46,315 nucleotides of DNA. Source: Promicromonospora iranensis (GTDB taxonomy: Bacteria > Actinomycetota > Actinomycetes > Actinomycetales > Cellulomonadaceae). Position 1 is the first letter of the stretch. Each line of letters begins with the position of its first letter. Shown here one piece after another: positions 1 to 7,794 of this stretch. Under the pieces are notes generated by a model. The model saw only the letters and a program-made list of their open reading frames with translations. It did no database searches and was not told where the DNA came from. The position numbers and the translations under genes are program-made. Location: positions 1 to 46,315 of the forward strand of contig NZ_JAJQQP010000023.1 of NCBI RefSeq assembly GCF_028994805.1. The letters run 5' to 3'.

Positions 1-62
1 GACGTTTGACCCCGATCGAGTACGAAGCCACCATGACCACTCAGGTCGCACTCGCCGCCTGA
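1..62 (+). CDS. IS3-family transposase, C-terminal end (truncated by window edge)
   Basis: Only the last 19 codons lie inside the window. They read RLTPIEYEATMTTQVALAA and then TGA, in the frame starting at base 3. This is the usual C-terminal tail of IS3-group OrfB (DDE/rve integrase) proteins, where an LTP-x-EYE motif sits just before the stop. The catalytic core is outside the window, so neither activity nor the exact IS group can be judged. The element would end shortly after the stop, within about the next 60 bases, but I could not define its terminal inverted repeat. An element here fits the view that the left edge is mobile DNA. Confidence 0.7.
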   Translation, partial: RLTPIEYEATMTTQVALAA

Positions 63-112
63 GAAACCCTGTCACCTATCCGTGCAGCAGTCCCGTTCTG
101 TTCGCCGGGCCG

Positions 113-418
113 TTGACTCTGCTCATCGTCGCGACCGCATTGCTCGGTGAGGTCTGCGCGCGACGTGTGCAGCGAACGGCGGGAAAGCTGCTGGTCGTCT
201 CGTTGGTCTCGGCGGCTCTCCTCTTCGGCACAGCCGCACTCCTGAGCACATTGGGCAGCGCGTTCCTCACGGACTGGTCGAGCATGTCCCTGTCGCTTCT
301 GCCCGGCTGGTTGCTCGCCGGTGCCGGACCTCGGTTCTGGTCGTGGATCGCCGAGCTGGACGCCGCCGCGGCTGAGCTCGACGCTGAGCCGGCCGAGATG
401 GCGCAGGAGCTTCGCTAG
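113..418 (+). CDS. Short hydrophobic protein, unknown (possibly a gene remnant)
   Basis: A 101-residue frame begins with TTG. It has two hydrophobic stretches (about residues 2-14 and 26-48), then a third weakly hydrophobic piece and an alanine/glutamate-rich tail, so it looks like a small membrane protein. The frame stays open upstream into the end of the IS3 transposase and no convincing ribosome binding site precedes the TTG. It could therefore be the 3' part of a gene interrupted by the IS. A minus-strand frame of similar length (41-427) overlaps it and is less protein-like. I recognise no family. Confidence 0.35.
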   Translation: MTLLIVATALLGEVCARRVQRTAGKLLVVSLVSAALLFGTAALLSTLGSAFLTDWSSMSLSLLPGWLLAGAGPRFWSWIAELDAAAAELDAEPAEMAQELR

Positions 419-565
419 TTGACGCACCGCTCATGGAATCCCCCACTCATCTCCCCACCGGAGCGTTGAGACGAGCCGCGTGAGCAGAGTTTTCCGGGTG
501 AACCCTGCCACGGCAGCCGCTAGATCCCGCCAATCCGGACCGATCCAGGATGCTCCGGAGCAGCA

Positions 566-597
566 GGTCCGGGGGTTCGAATCCTTTCAGGCGCACA
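566..597 (+). other. tRNA 3'-end-like fragment (possible attachment site)
   Basis: The sequence GGGGGTTCGAATCC followed by TTTCAGGCGCA resembles a tRNA T-arm (loop TTCGAAT) plus the 3' acceptor strand. No matching 5' acceptor strand, D-arm or anticodon arm is found in the 90 bases upstream, so it is not a complete tRNA gene. The T-stem would need several G-U pairs, which suggests drift. Such 3' fragments are typically left where an integrative element has used a tRNA 3' end as attB. A strong terminator follows at once, as after a real tRNA gene. tRNA identity cannot be assigned. Confidence 0.4.
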
Positions 598-602
598 GAC
601 AA

Positions 603-644
603 AAACAGGCCGTGAACAGCGCTTTCGCTGGTCACGGCCTGTTT
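603..644. terminator. Strong hairpin terminator
   Basis: The arm AAACAGGCCGTGA (603-615) pairs perfectly over 13 bases with TCACGGCCTGTTT (632-644). An inner CAGC/GCTG pairing adds stability. The T-rich 3' flank on one strand and A-rich 5' flank on the other make it usable in both directions. Confidence 0.8.
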
Positions 645-775
645 CGTTCCGGCCTGTGTGCGGCCCGTCGCAGCGGAGCAACCGTCACGCGATGGTTGGC
701 GCGCTGGACAATCCACGTGTCACGTTCGCGGCGACGATCCGGGTCACGCGTGCCGGGGCGGGTCGGCCTGGCCGG

Positions 776-967
776 TCAGGCCGGTGCGACAACCTTTGCC
801 CCGCAGGAGAGGCACATCAGTGTGTACTCGACTACTTCGCCGTGCTCGAACCGCTCGCCCATCTCGACGGAGTATTCGTCGCACTCCGGGCACGTCCAGA
901 TCCACACGCCATCCTCGTCATCCTGCTTCGCCGATCGGATGATTTCAGCCCATTCGTCGTCTTTCAT
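776..967 (-). CDS. Small zinc-ribbon-like protein
   Basis: This is a 63-residue acidic protein with two CxxC knuckles, CPEC at residues 26-29 and CLSC at 52-55, spaced as in a zinc ribbon. The N-terminal half is rich in D, E and W, and the segment between the knuckles carries the charged pattern EMGERFEHGE. No catalytic motif is visible. It stands alone, divergent from the terminator side and in the same direction as the TetR gene that lies upstream of it on the minus strand. The probable role is binding metal and a macromolecule; the function is unknown. Confidence 0.65.
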   Translation of the reverse strand: MKDDEWAEIIRSAKQDDEDGVWIWTCPECDEYSVEMGERFEHGEVVEYTLMCLSCGAKVVAPA

Positions 968-1069
968 CGCCTGGGACCCTACCGCCCGCCCGCCGGGGGG
1001 AGTGTCAGCGGCTTCGACGGCCGTCCAGCACGGCCCTTGCGCGGCTGGACAAGCGTGGCTACCTCACGA

Positions 1070-1678
1070 TCAGCTGGATGGCGCCGGCACCCGAAACCCC
1101 AGCGTCCGCAACACCCGCCAGAAGTACTCGGTGACCTCCTCGACCGTCACGTCGTCGGGGTAGTTCGTGAGGTGGACAGCCACCGCACCCGTGAGCATCG
1201 CCTGGACCATCTCGACGTCGGCATCCGCGGGCAGCTGGCCGCTCTCCCGCGCCCGGACCACCAGGTCGTGGACGCTCTCGTCACGCGAACCGTCGCTCGC
1301 CGCGCGGAAGGCCGCCCACAGCTTCGGGTGCTCGCGCGGCACCGACATCATGCGGCGCAGCAACGTGCGGGCCCGGGGCTCGCTCAGCCCGGCCGACCAG
1401 GTGGCGACCAGGTCGGCAGGACTCGGCCTGTCGGGTACCTGGAACGAGACGAGCACTGCCGCCTCGTTCGCCACGAGAGCGGCGACCGCGAGCTCGTCGC
1501 GGGTCGCGTACCGGCGGTAGACGGTGGTGCGCGCCACTCCCGCGCGCTTCGCCGCCTGCTCGATGCTCACACCCTCGACGCCCGACTCGGCGATCAGGTC
1601 GAGTGCGGCCGTCAGCACGGCGCTGTCCGCTTCCACGTCGCGCGGCCTTCCCGGTGGCCGGCGCTGTTCGGTCCTCAC
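1070..1678 (-). CDS. TetR/AcrR-family transcriptional regulator
   Basis: The 202-residue protein has the TetR N-terminal helix-turn-helix at about residues 17-63, containing SIEQAAKRAGVARTTVYRR. The variable ligand-binding helical domain follows. Length is normal for the family. It is divergently transcribed from the membrane protein gene at 1792, with 113 bases between them. An imperfect inverted repeat in that gap is a possible operator. The ligand cannot be predicted from sequence. The annotated start is a GTG or ATG codon immediately before RTEQRR. Confidence 0.88.
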   Translation of the reverse strand: MRTEQRRPPGRPRDVEADSAVLTAALDLIAESGVEGVSIEQAAKRAGVARTTVYRRYATRDELAVAALVANEAAVLVSFQVPDRPSPADLVATWSAGLSEPRARTLLRRMMSVPREHPKLWAAFRAASDGSRDESVHDLVVRARESGQLPADADVEMVQAMLTGAVAVHLTNYPDDVTVEEVTEYFWRVLRTLGFRVPAPSS

Positions 1679-1697
1679 CCCGAAACGATACGTGGGT

Positions 1698-1769
1698 GTA
1701 GCGAATCGAAACGGTGGAACGGGACGTCGACCCCGCCGCCGCCGTCAGCACCTGCTACCGATTCGTTAC
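1698..1769. promoter_or_regulatory. Spaced inverted repeat in the TetR intergenic region
   Basis: GTAGCGAATCG (1698-1708) and CGATTCGTTAC (1759-1769) match as an inverted repeat at 10 of 11 positions, with 50 bases between the arms. The location between a TetR gene and its divergent neighbour suggests operator half-sites or two weak sites. The wide spacing argues against a single TetR dimer site. Confidence 0.3.
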
Positions 1770-1791
1770 CTCCTGCCGCTAGTGTCCCGGT

Positions 1792-2352
1792 ATGCCCGAC
1801 GAGTCCGTGGACTTCTATCCGTCCCGTGCGCACGTCCTCACGCTCATCCTGACGACGCTCGCGCTGGTGGTGCTGTGCGCGGTCGCCGCCCGCCTCGGCT
1901 TCGACGTCGCGCAGACCAGTGGCTCACCGGCCGCTCTCGTCGTCGTCTCGATGAGCGCCATCGGCGTCCTGGTCTTCACCGGCCTGGGGCTCCTCGTGGT
2001 GCGACGCCTGCTGCTGCCCACCTGGCCGGTGCTCACGCTCGACGGCGACGGCCTCACCGACTGGCTGCCGAACCTCGGTGTCGAGCAGGTGCTCTGGTCG
2101 GAGGTCACGGGTGTCCGCACGGCCCGCCTGGCCTTCCGCCAGGTGCTCGCCGTGGACGTCACCGACCCGCGGGCGGTGGTCGCCCGTCAGCGGACGTTCG
2201 TCCGGCGCATCGCCGCCTCGGCCCACATCGCGCTGGTCGGCACGCCAGTGGTGCTGAAGCCCGGCAGCATCGCCGGCCGCCCCGAGGAGATCACGGCGGC
2301 GCTGGGCGAGTTCGTGGCCGGCCGCGCCCCGCATGCCGAGCCGGTTGCGTAG
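1792..2352 (+). CDS. STM3941-family / PH-like membrane protein
   Basis: This 186-residue protein has two transmembrane helices near the N-terminus (about residues 14-34 and 46-70). A beta-rich cytosolic domain follows, starting with PVLTLDGDGLTDWLPNLG and containing LWSEVTGVRTARL. The N-terminal ESVDFYPSRA and the WPVLTLDGDGL block resemble the STM3941/PH-like family of bacterial membrane proteins. The biochemical role of that family is not known. It is divergent from the TetR gene and may be its target. Confidence 0.7.
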   Translation: MPDESVDFYPSRAHVLTLILTTLALVVLCAVAARLGFDVAQTSGSPAALVVVSMSAIGVLVFTGLGLLVVRRLLLPTWPVLTLDGDGLTDWLPNLGVEQVLWSEVTGVRTARLAFRQVLAVDVTDPRAVVARQRTFVRRIAASAHIALVGTPVVLKPGSIAGRPEEITAALGEFVAGRAPHAEPVA

Positions 2353-2353
2353 A

Positions 2354-2404
2354 CTTCTTGAATCATCCGCGGACAAGCATCTGCGGAGCAGTACGTACAA
2401 GAAG
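2354..2404. other. Nested intergenic hairpin
   Basis: CTTCTTG (2354-2360) pairs with CAAGAAG (2398-2404), and inside this TCCGC (2366-2370) pairs with GCGGA (2383-2387). It fills the gap between the membrane protein stop and the CYTH gene. There is no T-run, so it is not a classical terminator. Confidence 0.35.
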
Positions 2405-2442
2405 CACAAGCATCAGCTGCCGAGCATGGCGAGGGACCTCAC

Positions 2443-3108
2443 ATGAGTGACGATCGCTTCGACGAGCATGCCCCGGCTGACGCCGACCGCGGCTACGCCG
2501 ACTTCGAGTTCGAGCGCCGGTTCTTCGTGCGCGACCTCCCGGCCGAGCTCCGGGACGCGCCGGCCCTCATCGTCCAGTCGTACTTCCTGGCCGACGACGG
2601 CTACGCCCTCCGGGTCCGCGTCCAGGCCGGTGACGTCGACGTCGACCTGGCGGCCGCCACCGACCCGGCGGAGGTTCTCCGGGCACACACCGCGGACATC
2701 GACTTCGCCGCGGTCACCGTGAAGGGACCGGCGGTCGGCGGCACCCGCTACGAGGCGGAGCGGGAGCTGGACCCGAGCGTCGGTGTCGAGCTGGTCCGCC
2801 GCGGCGGAGCGCCGATCGTCAAGGTCCGGTACGCCGTGTGGCTGGGGGCGGACGGCTGGTCGATCGACGTCTTCGGCGGTGCCAACCATCCGCTCGTGGT
2901 GGCCGAGTGCGAACGCTCCGGCCCGGTCACGAGCCTGCAGATCCCGGACTTCTGCGTCACCGAGATCACCGACGACCGCCGGTTCTCCAACGAGTCGCTC
3001 GCGATGGAGCCCTACAGCGCGTGGGCGCCGTCGTTCGCCGCGGAGCTCGCGAGCGACGGGCCCGTGTTCCGCCAGGACTTCGGCCCGAACACCCACCTGC
3101 GCTTCTGA
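2443..3108 (+). CDS. CYTH-domain protein
   Basis: The 221-residue protein opens its fold with EFERRF (about residues 24-29), the acidic/basic signature of CYTH (adenylate cyclase/thiamine triphosphatase) domains. Further conserved pieces are QSYFLADDGYALRVR, AVTVKGP, YEAEREL, VKVRYAV and CVTEITDDRRFSN. These alternate charged strands that line the triphosphate tunnel. Family members hydrolyse inorganic triphosphate or nucleoside triphosphates; the substrate here is not determinable. The ATG follows a GAGGGA ribosome binding site. It stands alone and converges with the peptidase gene. Confidence 0.82.
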   Translation: MSDDRFDEHAPADADRGYADFEFERRFFVRDLPAELRDAPALIVQSYFLADDGYALRVRVQAGDVDVDLAAATDPAEVLRAHTADIDFAAVTVKGPAVGGTRYEAERELDPSVGVELVRRGGAPIVKVRYAVWLGADGWSIDVFGGANHPLVVAECERSGPVTSLQIPDFCVTEITDDRRFSNESLAMEPYSAWAPSFAAELASDGPVFRQDFGPNTHLRF

Positions 3109-3145
3109 CGTACGCGGGCCCGCGCCGCGGGGCACGCACGGGGTG

Positions 3146-4117
3146 CTAGCCCCGCCACTCGCCCTTCTCGACGACGCCGGACACGAACTCCCAGTGCCAC
3201 GGCTCGTACTTGCTGCCCCCGAGCTGCGCCCAGGAGGGGTTCTGCCAGCCGTAGGACGGCGCGTTGGCCCAGAGCCACGAGAAGACCTCGCTGTCCCCCG
3301 TCTCCTGGGAGCAGAGGTCGATCGCGAGGCCCCACCCGTGCATCGACGTGCCGGGCGACGCGGCGAAGTACCCGCGGGAGGCCTTGAGCTCGTACTGCGT
3401 GCCCAGGTCGCGGTAGCTCGCCACGAGGCACATCTCACGCCCGAACGACGCGCGGAACGCCTCGTTGAGCGCGCTGAGCGACATCGCGGCGTCGGGCCGC
3501 AGGTACTCCCCCGCCTGCCACAGCTCGCAGAGCGAGTGGTCGGCGAGCGCACCGTTGGTGCCCTCGACGGGTGCGTTGACGTCACAGTTCGGCAGCGGGC
3601 TCCGGTCGAGCGAGCGGCTGGCCGCGGAGACCGGGCGGGTGATCGCCTCGGCGCGCACCACGGCGCCGGAGGTCTCCGGGCGTTCCACGGGCTGCGTCAC
3701 GAGGTCGAGCACGTTCGGGCCCGTGTGCGGCGCCTCGACGTCGAACGGGGACTCACCGGACTGTGCGGTGCCCTGCACGAACGGCGCCGCGATGGTGGCG
3801 GCGGCCAGCGTGCCGATCACCGTCGCCCGGGAGATGAAACGCTGCCCGGCCGGGACGGAGGACGTCGCCCTCGCGGGCCGGGTGACGGCCCCGGTGACCA
3901 CCTGCTCGAACGACGTGGAGCTCCGCGTCGCCGCGGGGCGGGTCGCCTGGGCCGGCGCCGGCTGGGTCCGCGGGCCCTGCGGACGCGTTCCCTGGGCCCG
4001 TGCTCCCTGAGCTCGCACTCCGTGCGCACGAAGAGCCTGGGCCTGCTGCTCCGCCTCGCGCCGGGCACGGCGCGTCATGGGCGCAGGCTGCAGGCTCGTC
4101 ACAACCGTGGACTCCAC
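3146..4117 (-). CDS. M15-family D-alanyl-D-alanine carboxypeptidase (VanY-like)
   Basis: The C-terminal half carries the M15 zinc-peptidase motifs: SMHGWGLAIDL (zinc His near residue 260 and Asp) and WHWEF (His near 308). It also has the family's CLVASYRD and YFAASPG pieces, so it should trim peptidoglycan stem peptides outside the cell. The N-terminus is long, basic and Q/A/P-rich and begins near TRRARREAEQQ. A hydrophobic segment follows at about residues 94-113, probably a signal anchor. I chose the GTG at 4117 because GGAGG lies just upstream. The frame stays open to another GTG at 4168, and an ATG at 4078 is a third option. Length is about 323 residues from 4117. Confidence 0.82.
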   Translation of the reverse strand: MESTVVTSLQPAPMTRRARREAEQQAQALRAHGVRAQGARAQGTRPQGPRTQPAPAQATRPAATRSSTSFEQVVTGAVTRPARATSSVPAGQRFISRATVIGTLAAATIAAPFVQGTAQSGESPFDVEAPHTGPNVLDLVTQPVERPETSGAVVRAEAITRPVSAASRSLDRSPLPNCDVNAPVEGTNGALADHSLCELWQAGEYLRPDAAMSLSALNEAFRASFGREMCLVASYRDLGTQYELKASRGYFAASPGTSMHGWGLAIDLCSQETGDSEVFSWLWANAPSYGWQNPSWAQLGGSKYEPWHWEFVSGVVEKGEWRG

Positions 4118-4293
4118 TGGTCCTCCGTCGTCGAGTGTCCGCGGCCCCTCGCGGTGTGTATGTCGCACGAGACACTAACCGGGCCCAGCCCGCCTGCCAA
4201 CCCCTGCCGGTGGACCGCACGACCTGCGCATGACGTGATCACTACCTGTTCATGCCTCCTCAACTGCATCGGCCTCAACAGCATCGACGGGAC

Positions 4294-5340
4294 TCAACGG
4301 CGCTGCATGGCGTCCCGGACCTCGCCGACGAGCTCCTCCAGGATGTCCTCGAGGAAGACGACACCGAGGACCTGGCCCTCCGCCCCCTCCACCCGTGCGA
4401 GGTGCGACCCGGAACGCTGCATGACCCGCAGCGCGTCCTCGACCTCGTCCTCCGGCGCGACGGCGGCGAGCGCTCGGACCCGCCAGACGGCCACCGGCTC
4501 GAACCGGGCCGGACCGGTCGCGTACAGGACGTCCTTGAGGTGCAGGTACCCGACCAGCTCGTCGCCCTCCTCGCCGTGGGTCACCACGGGGAACCGGCTG
4601 AAGCCGTGCTTCGACACCAGCCGCTCGACGTCGTCGGGCGTGCTGGTCTCGTCGACGGCGACCAGACCGTCGACCGGCACCATGACGTCGCTCGCGGTGC
4701 GGTTGGAGAACTCGATGGCTCCCGTCAGGAGACCCTGCTCGTCACGCAGCACACCCTCGGCCTGCGAGTGCTCCACGATCGACTGCACCTCCTCGGCGGT
4801 GAACGCCGAGGCGACCTCGTCCTTGGGCTCGACGCCCGCGAGCCGCACGGCGTGGTTCGCTATCCAGTTCAGGGCGCCGATGAGCGGGCGGAGCACCCGG
4901 CCGAGGACCACCAGCGGCGGCCCGAACCACAGGACCGCCTTGTCCGGGCCGGACACCGCGAGGTTCTTCGGCACCATCTCGCCGAGCACCACGTGCAGGT
5001 ACACGACCAGGGACAACGCGATGACCAGCGCGATCGGGTGGGTGAGCTCGTCGCTCACGCCGATGCTGTGCAGCGGCCCCTCGAGGAGGTGCGCGAGCGC
5101 GGGCTCCGCCACGATGCCCAGGCCGGTGGAGCAGACGGTCACGCCCAGCTGGGCGCAGGCCAGCATGAGCGACACGTGCTCCATCGCCCACAGGACCGTG
5201 ACGGCTCGCCGGTCCCCCGCCGCGGCGAGCGGCTCGATCGCGCTGCGGCGTGCGGAGATGACGGCGAACTCGGCGCCGACGAAGAACGCGTTGCCCGCGA
5301 GCAGCACGAGACCGATGACGAGTGCGGTGGTGGTGCTCAT
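4294..5340 (-). CDS. CNNM/HlyC-type membrane protein with CBS pair, no CorC domain
   Basis: The 348-residue protein has the CNNM transmembrane domain (helices in about residues 3-25, 55-85, 90-120 and 125-150), including GAEFAVISARR and LGEMVPKNLA. A tandem CBS region (about residues 200-345) follows, ending at GVVFLEDILEELVGEV. The C-terminal CorC_HlyC (transporter-associated) domain found in its neighbour is missing. The family is linked to Mg/Co homeostasis. The start ATG overlaps the stop of the upstream gene as ATGA, so the two are translationally coupled. Confidence 0.88.
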   Translation of the reverse strand: MSTTTALVIGLVLLAGNAFFVGAEFAVISARRSAIEPLAAAGDRRAVTVLWAMEHVSLMLACAQLGVTVCSTGLGIVAEPALAHLLEGPLHSIGVSDELTHPIALVIALSLVVYLHVVLGEMVPKNLAVSGPDKAVLWFGPPLVVLGRVLRPLIGALNWIANHAVRLAGVEPKDEVASAFTAEEVQSIVEHSQAEGVLRDEQGLLTGAIEFSNRTASDVMVPVDGLVAVDETSTPDDVERLVSKHGFSRFPVVTHGEEGDELVGYLHLKDVLYATGPARFEPVAVWRVRALAAVAPEDEVEDALRVMQRSGSHLARVEGAEGQVLGVVFLEDILEELVGEVRDAMQRR

Positions 5341-6815
5341 CGGCTCGCACCCTTCTCGCTGCGCGGACGGTCGGCCCGGGCACGGTCGGTCCGGAGCCGG
5401 TCGTCGCCGGGCGGGCCGTCGTCGGGCTGCGGGCGCACCCGGACCCGCTCGACGCGGCGCCCGTCCATGGCCTCCACACGCAGGGTCACGCGGGCTCCCG
5501 CGTTCCGCACGGTGATCTCGTCGCCGACGGCGGGCATGCGACCGAGCTCGGCCATCATCAGGCCGCCGAGAGTCTCGTACGCGGCTCCCTCGGGGACCTC
5601 GATCCCGGTGTACTCGTCGAGCTCGTCCGGGCGCAGCACGCCCGGCACGATCCACGACCCGTCGGCGGCCCGGGCCGCGCCCGCCCGCCGGGGGTCGTGC
5701 TCGTCCGCGACGTCGCCCACCAGCTCCTCGACGACGTCCTCCAGCGTGACGACGCCGGAGGTGCCGCCGTACTCGTCGACGACCACGGCCATCTGCAGGC
5801 CGAAACCGCGCAGCTCCACGAGGAGCGGGCCCAGCCGCACCGTCTCGGGGACGCGCGGCGCGTCCACCATGAGGGCGGCCGCCGGCACCTCGTCCCGGCG
5901 GTCGTGCGGCACGCCCACGGCGCGCCGCAGGTGCACGAGGCCGACGACGTCGTCCCGGTCCTCCCCGATCACCGGGAACCGCGAGTGCCCGGTGCGGCGG
6001 GCGAGCGACACGACGTCGGCCGCCGTCGCTGCCCGGTCCAGCACCGACATGCGCAGGCGGTCGGTCATGACGTCGCGCGCGCTGAGCGTGTCCAGCTCGA
6101 TCGAGTTGGTCAGCAGGGTCGCGACGGACTCCTCGAGCGTGCCCTCCTCCGCCGAGCGGCGCACGAGGGAGGCCAGCTCGGACGCGGACCGGGCTCCGGA
6201 CAGCTCCTCGCGCGGCTCCACGCCCATGCGACGCAGCAGGGCGTTGGCGGAGCCGTTCAGCACGCCGATGAGCGGATTGAAGGTGATGGTGAACACCCGC
6301 TGCACCGGCACGACGAGGCGTGCGGTGGCCAGGGGCGTCGAGAGCGCGAAGTTCTTGGGGATCAGCTCGCCGCACACCATGGAGAACACGTTCACCAGCA
6401 CGATCGCCAGGACGCCCGCGGCACCCGCGGAGACGGCGGTCGGCACGGACGCCGCGCCGAACGCGGTCGACAGCAGGGAGTTCAGCGCCGGCTGGGCGGT
6501 GTAGCCCAGCAGGATGGTGGTCAGCGTGATGCCGACCTGGGCGGAGCTCAGCTCGGTGGAGAGATGGCGCAGTGCGGTGCGCACGCTGCGGTCCCGCACG
6601 CCCCGGCCGAGCACCGGCCGGGCAGTGTGGGCGGGACGGGAGTGGGACGACTGAGGGTCAGGCCGGGTCCGCCCGGGTCTGTCCCCCTCCGAGTCGTCGG
6701 AGTCGCCGATCACGGCGGGGTCGATGGTGACGAGGGAGAACTCCCCGGCCACGAAGACAGCGGTACCCGCTGTGAGGAGGACGCCGACGGCGACCATGAT
6801 CCAGTCGCCGGTCAT
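5337..6815 (-). CDS. CNNM/HlyC/CorC-type membrane protein, full length
   Basis: This 492-residue protein has the CNNM domain with GEFSLVTIDP, CGELIPKNFALS and GVLNGSANALLRRMGVEP. Two CBS motifs follow (about residues 225-345; DVMTDRLRM, GHSRFPVIGE, EYGGTSGVVTLEDVVEELVG), then a CorC_HlyC domain (about 375-460; GVLRPDELDEYTGIEVPEG). A charged tail ends the protein. A roughly 40-residue hydrophilic, disordered-looking insert (rich in D, R, S and P) lies between the first helix and the rest of the membrane domain. It is first in a two-gene operon with the CorC-less paralog and is divergent from the response regulator. Confidence 0.9.
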   Translation of the reverse strand: MTGDWIMVAVGVLLTAGTAVFVAGEFSLVTIDPAVIGDSDDSEGDRPGRTRPDPQSSHSRPAHTARPVLGRGVRDRSVRTALRHLSTELSSAQVGITLTTILLGYTAQPALNSLLSTAFGAASVPTAVSAGAAGVLAIVLVNVFSMVCGELIPKNFALSTPLATARLVVPVQRVFTITFNPLIGVLNGSANALLRRMGVEPREELSGARSASELASLVRRSAEEGTLEESVATLLTNSIELDTLSARDVMTDRLRMSVLDRAATAADVVSLARRTGHSRFPVIGEDRDDVVGLVHLRRAVGVPHDRRDEVPAAALMVDAPRVPETVRLGPLLVELRGFGLQMAVVVDEYGGTSGVVTLEDVVEELVGDVADEHDPRRAGAARAADGSWIVPGVLRPDELDEYTGIEVPEGAAYETLGGLMMAELGRMPAVGDEITVRNAGARVTLRVEAMDGRRVERVRVRPQPDDGPPGDDRLRTDRARADRPRSEKGASR

Positions 6816-6967
6816 CTCGCGCTCCGGAAGGCATTCGGGGGGTCTGGAGTCTTCCAGGATTTTCGGTGGGGGTATCGCTCGGTCATCGTGCGTTAGATGT
6901 TAGCGGGAACGCTCCCGGGCGGCTGCGTCCACGGGCCGCCCGGCCCGCGGACACGCAGTCAGGCCGC

Positions 6968-6985
6968 TATCAGGGTCTTATCAGG
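6968..6985. promoter_or_regulatory. Direct repeats upstream of the response regulator
   Basis: TATCAGG occurs at 6968-6974 and again at 6979-6985, an 11-base period. Tandem half-sites one helical turn apart are the typical target of OmpR-family regulators. The pair lies 23 bases before the ATG of such a regulator, so autoregulation is a reasonable inference. Confidence 0.45.
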
Positions 6986-7007
6986 CAGGTACGGGCATGA
7001 TTGACCT

Positions 7008-7781
7008 ATGTCATCTGGTATCCCCCAGCCGTCTGGGACCCCGCAGCAGCCCGGTCCGGCCTCGGCCGCAGCCTCGACCGGTCAGCAGAGCGCGACCGTG
7101 CTCGTAGTGGAGGACGAGCCGACGATCGCGACGGCCATCGCCCAGCGCTTGTCCGCCGAGGGCTGGCGGGTCGAGGTCGCGCGCGACGGCCTGTCCGGCG
7201 TCGACGCCGCCTCGCGGCTACGGCCCGACCTCGTGGTGCTCGACGTGATGCTGCCCGGCATCGACGGGCTCGAGGTCACGCGGCGCATCCAGGCCGAGCA
7301 CCCCACGCCGATCCTCATGCTCACCGCGCGGGACGACGAGACCGACATGCTGGTCGGCCTCGGCGTCGGCGCGGACGACTACATGACCAAGCCGTTCTCG
7401 ATGCGCGAGCTCGTGGCCCGGATCAAGGCGCTCCTGCGCCGTGTGGACCGGGCGGCGCAGGCCGCTGCCACGACCCCCGCCGACCCGCCCATGATGATGG
7501 GCGATGTGACGGTGGACCGTGCCCAGCGTCGCGTCTACCGCGGCGGCGAGGAGGTCCACCTGACCCCCACCGAGTTCGAGCTGCTCGTCATGCTCGCCGG
7601 GTCCCCCAAGACCGTGCTCACCCGTGAGCGCCTGCTCGCCGAGGTCTGGGACTGGGCGGACGCCAGCGGCACGCGCACGGTGGACTCCCACATCAAGGCG
7701 CTGCGCCGCAAGCTCGGTCCGGACCTGATCCGCACCGTGCACGGCGTCGGGTACGCGTTCGAGCCGCCCGCCAACCAGTGA
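7008..7781 (+). CDS. OmpR/PhoB-family response regulator
   Basis: The 257-residue protein has an N-terminal Ser/Pro/Gln-rich lead of about 25 residues. A receiver domain follows with the acidic pair in VVEDEP, phospho-acceptor Asp79 in VLDVMLPG, LMLTAR, and Lys128 in TKPFS. A linker leads to a winged-helix effector domain (about 165-255) with LTPTEFELLVMLA, RTVDSHIKALRRKLG and VHGVGYAFEPP. There is no clear ribosome binding site before ATG 7008. The cognate kinase starts 13 bases downstream, so the two form one operon. Confidence 0.93.
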   Translation: MSSGIPQPSGTPQQPGPASAAASTGQQSATVLVVEDEPTIATAIAQRLSAEGWRVEVARDGLSGVDAASRLRPDLVVLDVMLPGIDGLEVTRRIQAEHPTPILMLTARDDETDMLVGLGVGADDYMTKPFSMRELVARIKALLRRVDRAAQAAATTPADPPMMMGDVTVDRAQRRVYRGGEEVHLTPTEFELLVMLAGSPKTVLTRERLLAEVWDWADASGTRTVDSHIKALRRKLGPDLIRTVHGVGYAFEPPANQ

Positions 7782-7794
7782 CCCGGGTGCTCCG

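Noticed and set aside
480-600. Complete tRNA gene
   Set aside because: Only the T-arm and 3' acceptor strand are present; no cloverleaf can be closed upstream.
1281-1751. 156-residue minus frame overlapping TetR
   Set aside because: It is a shifted reading of the TetR gene; only the 1070-1678 frame carries the TetR motifs.
2783-5515. 910-residue plus-strand frame
   Set aside because: It covers parts of four convincing genes in other frames and has an arginine/proline-rich, non-protein-like composition.
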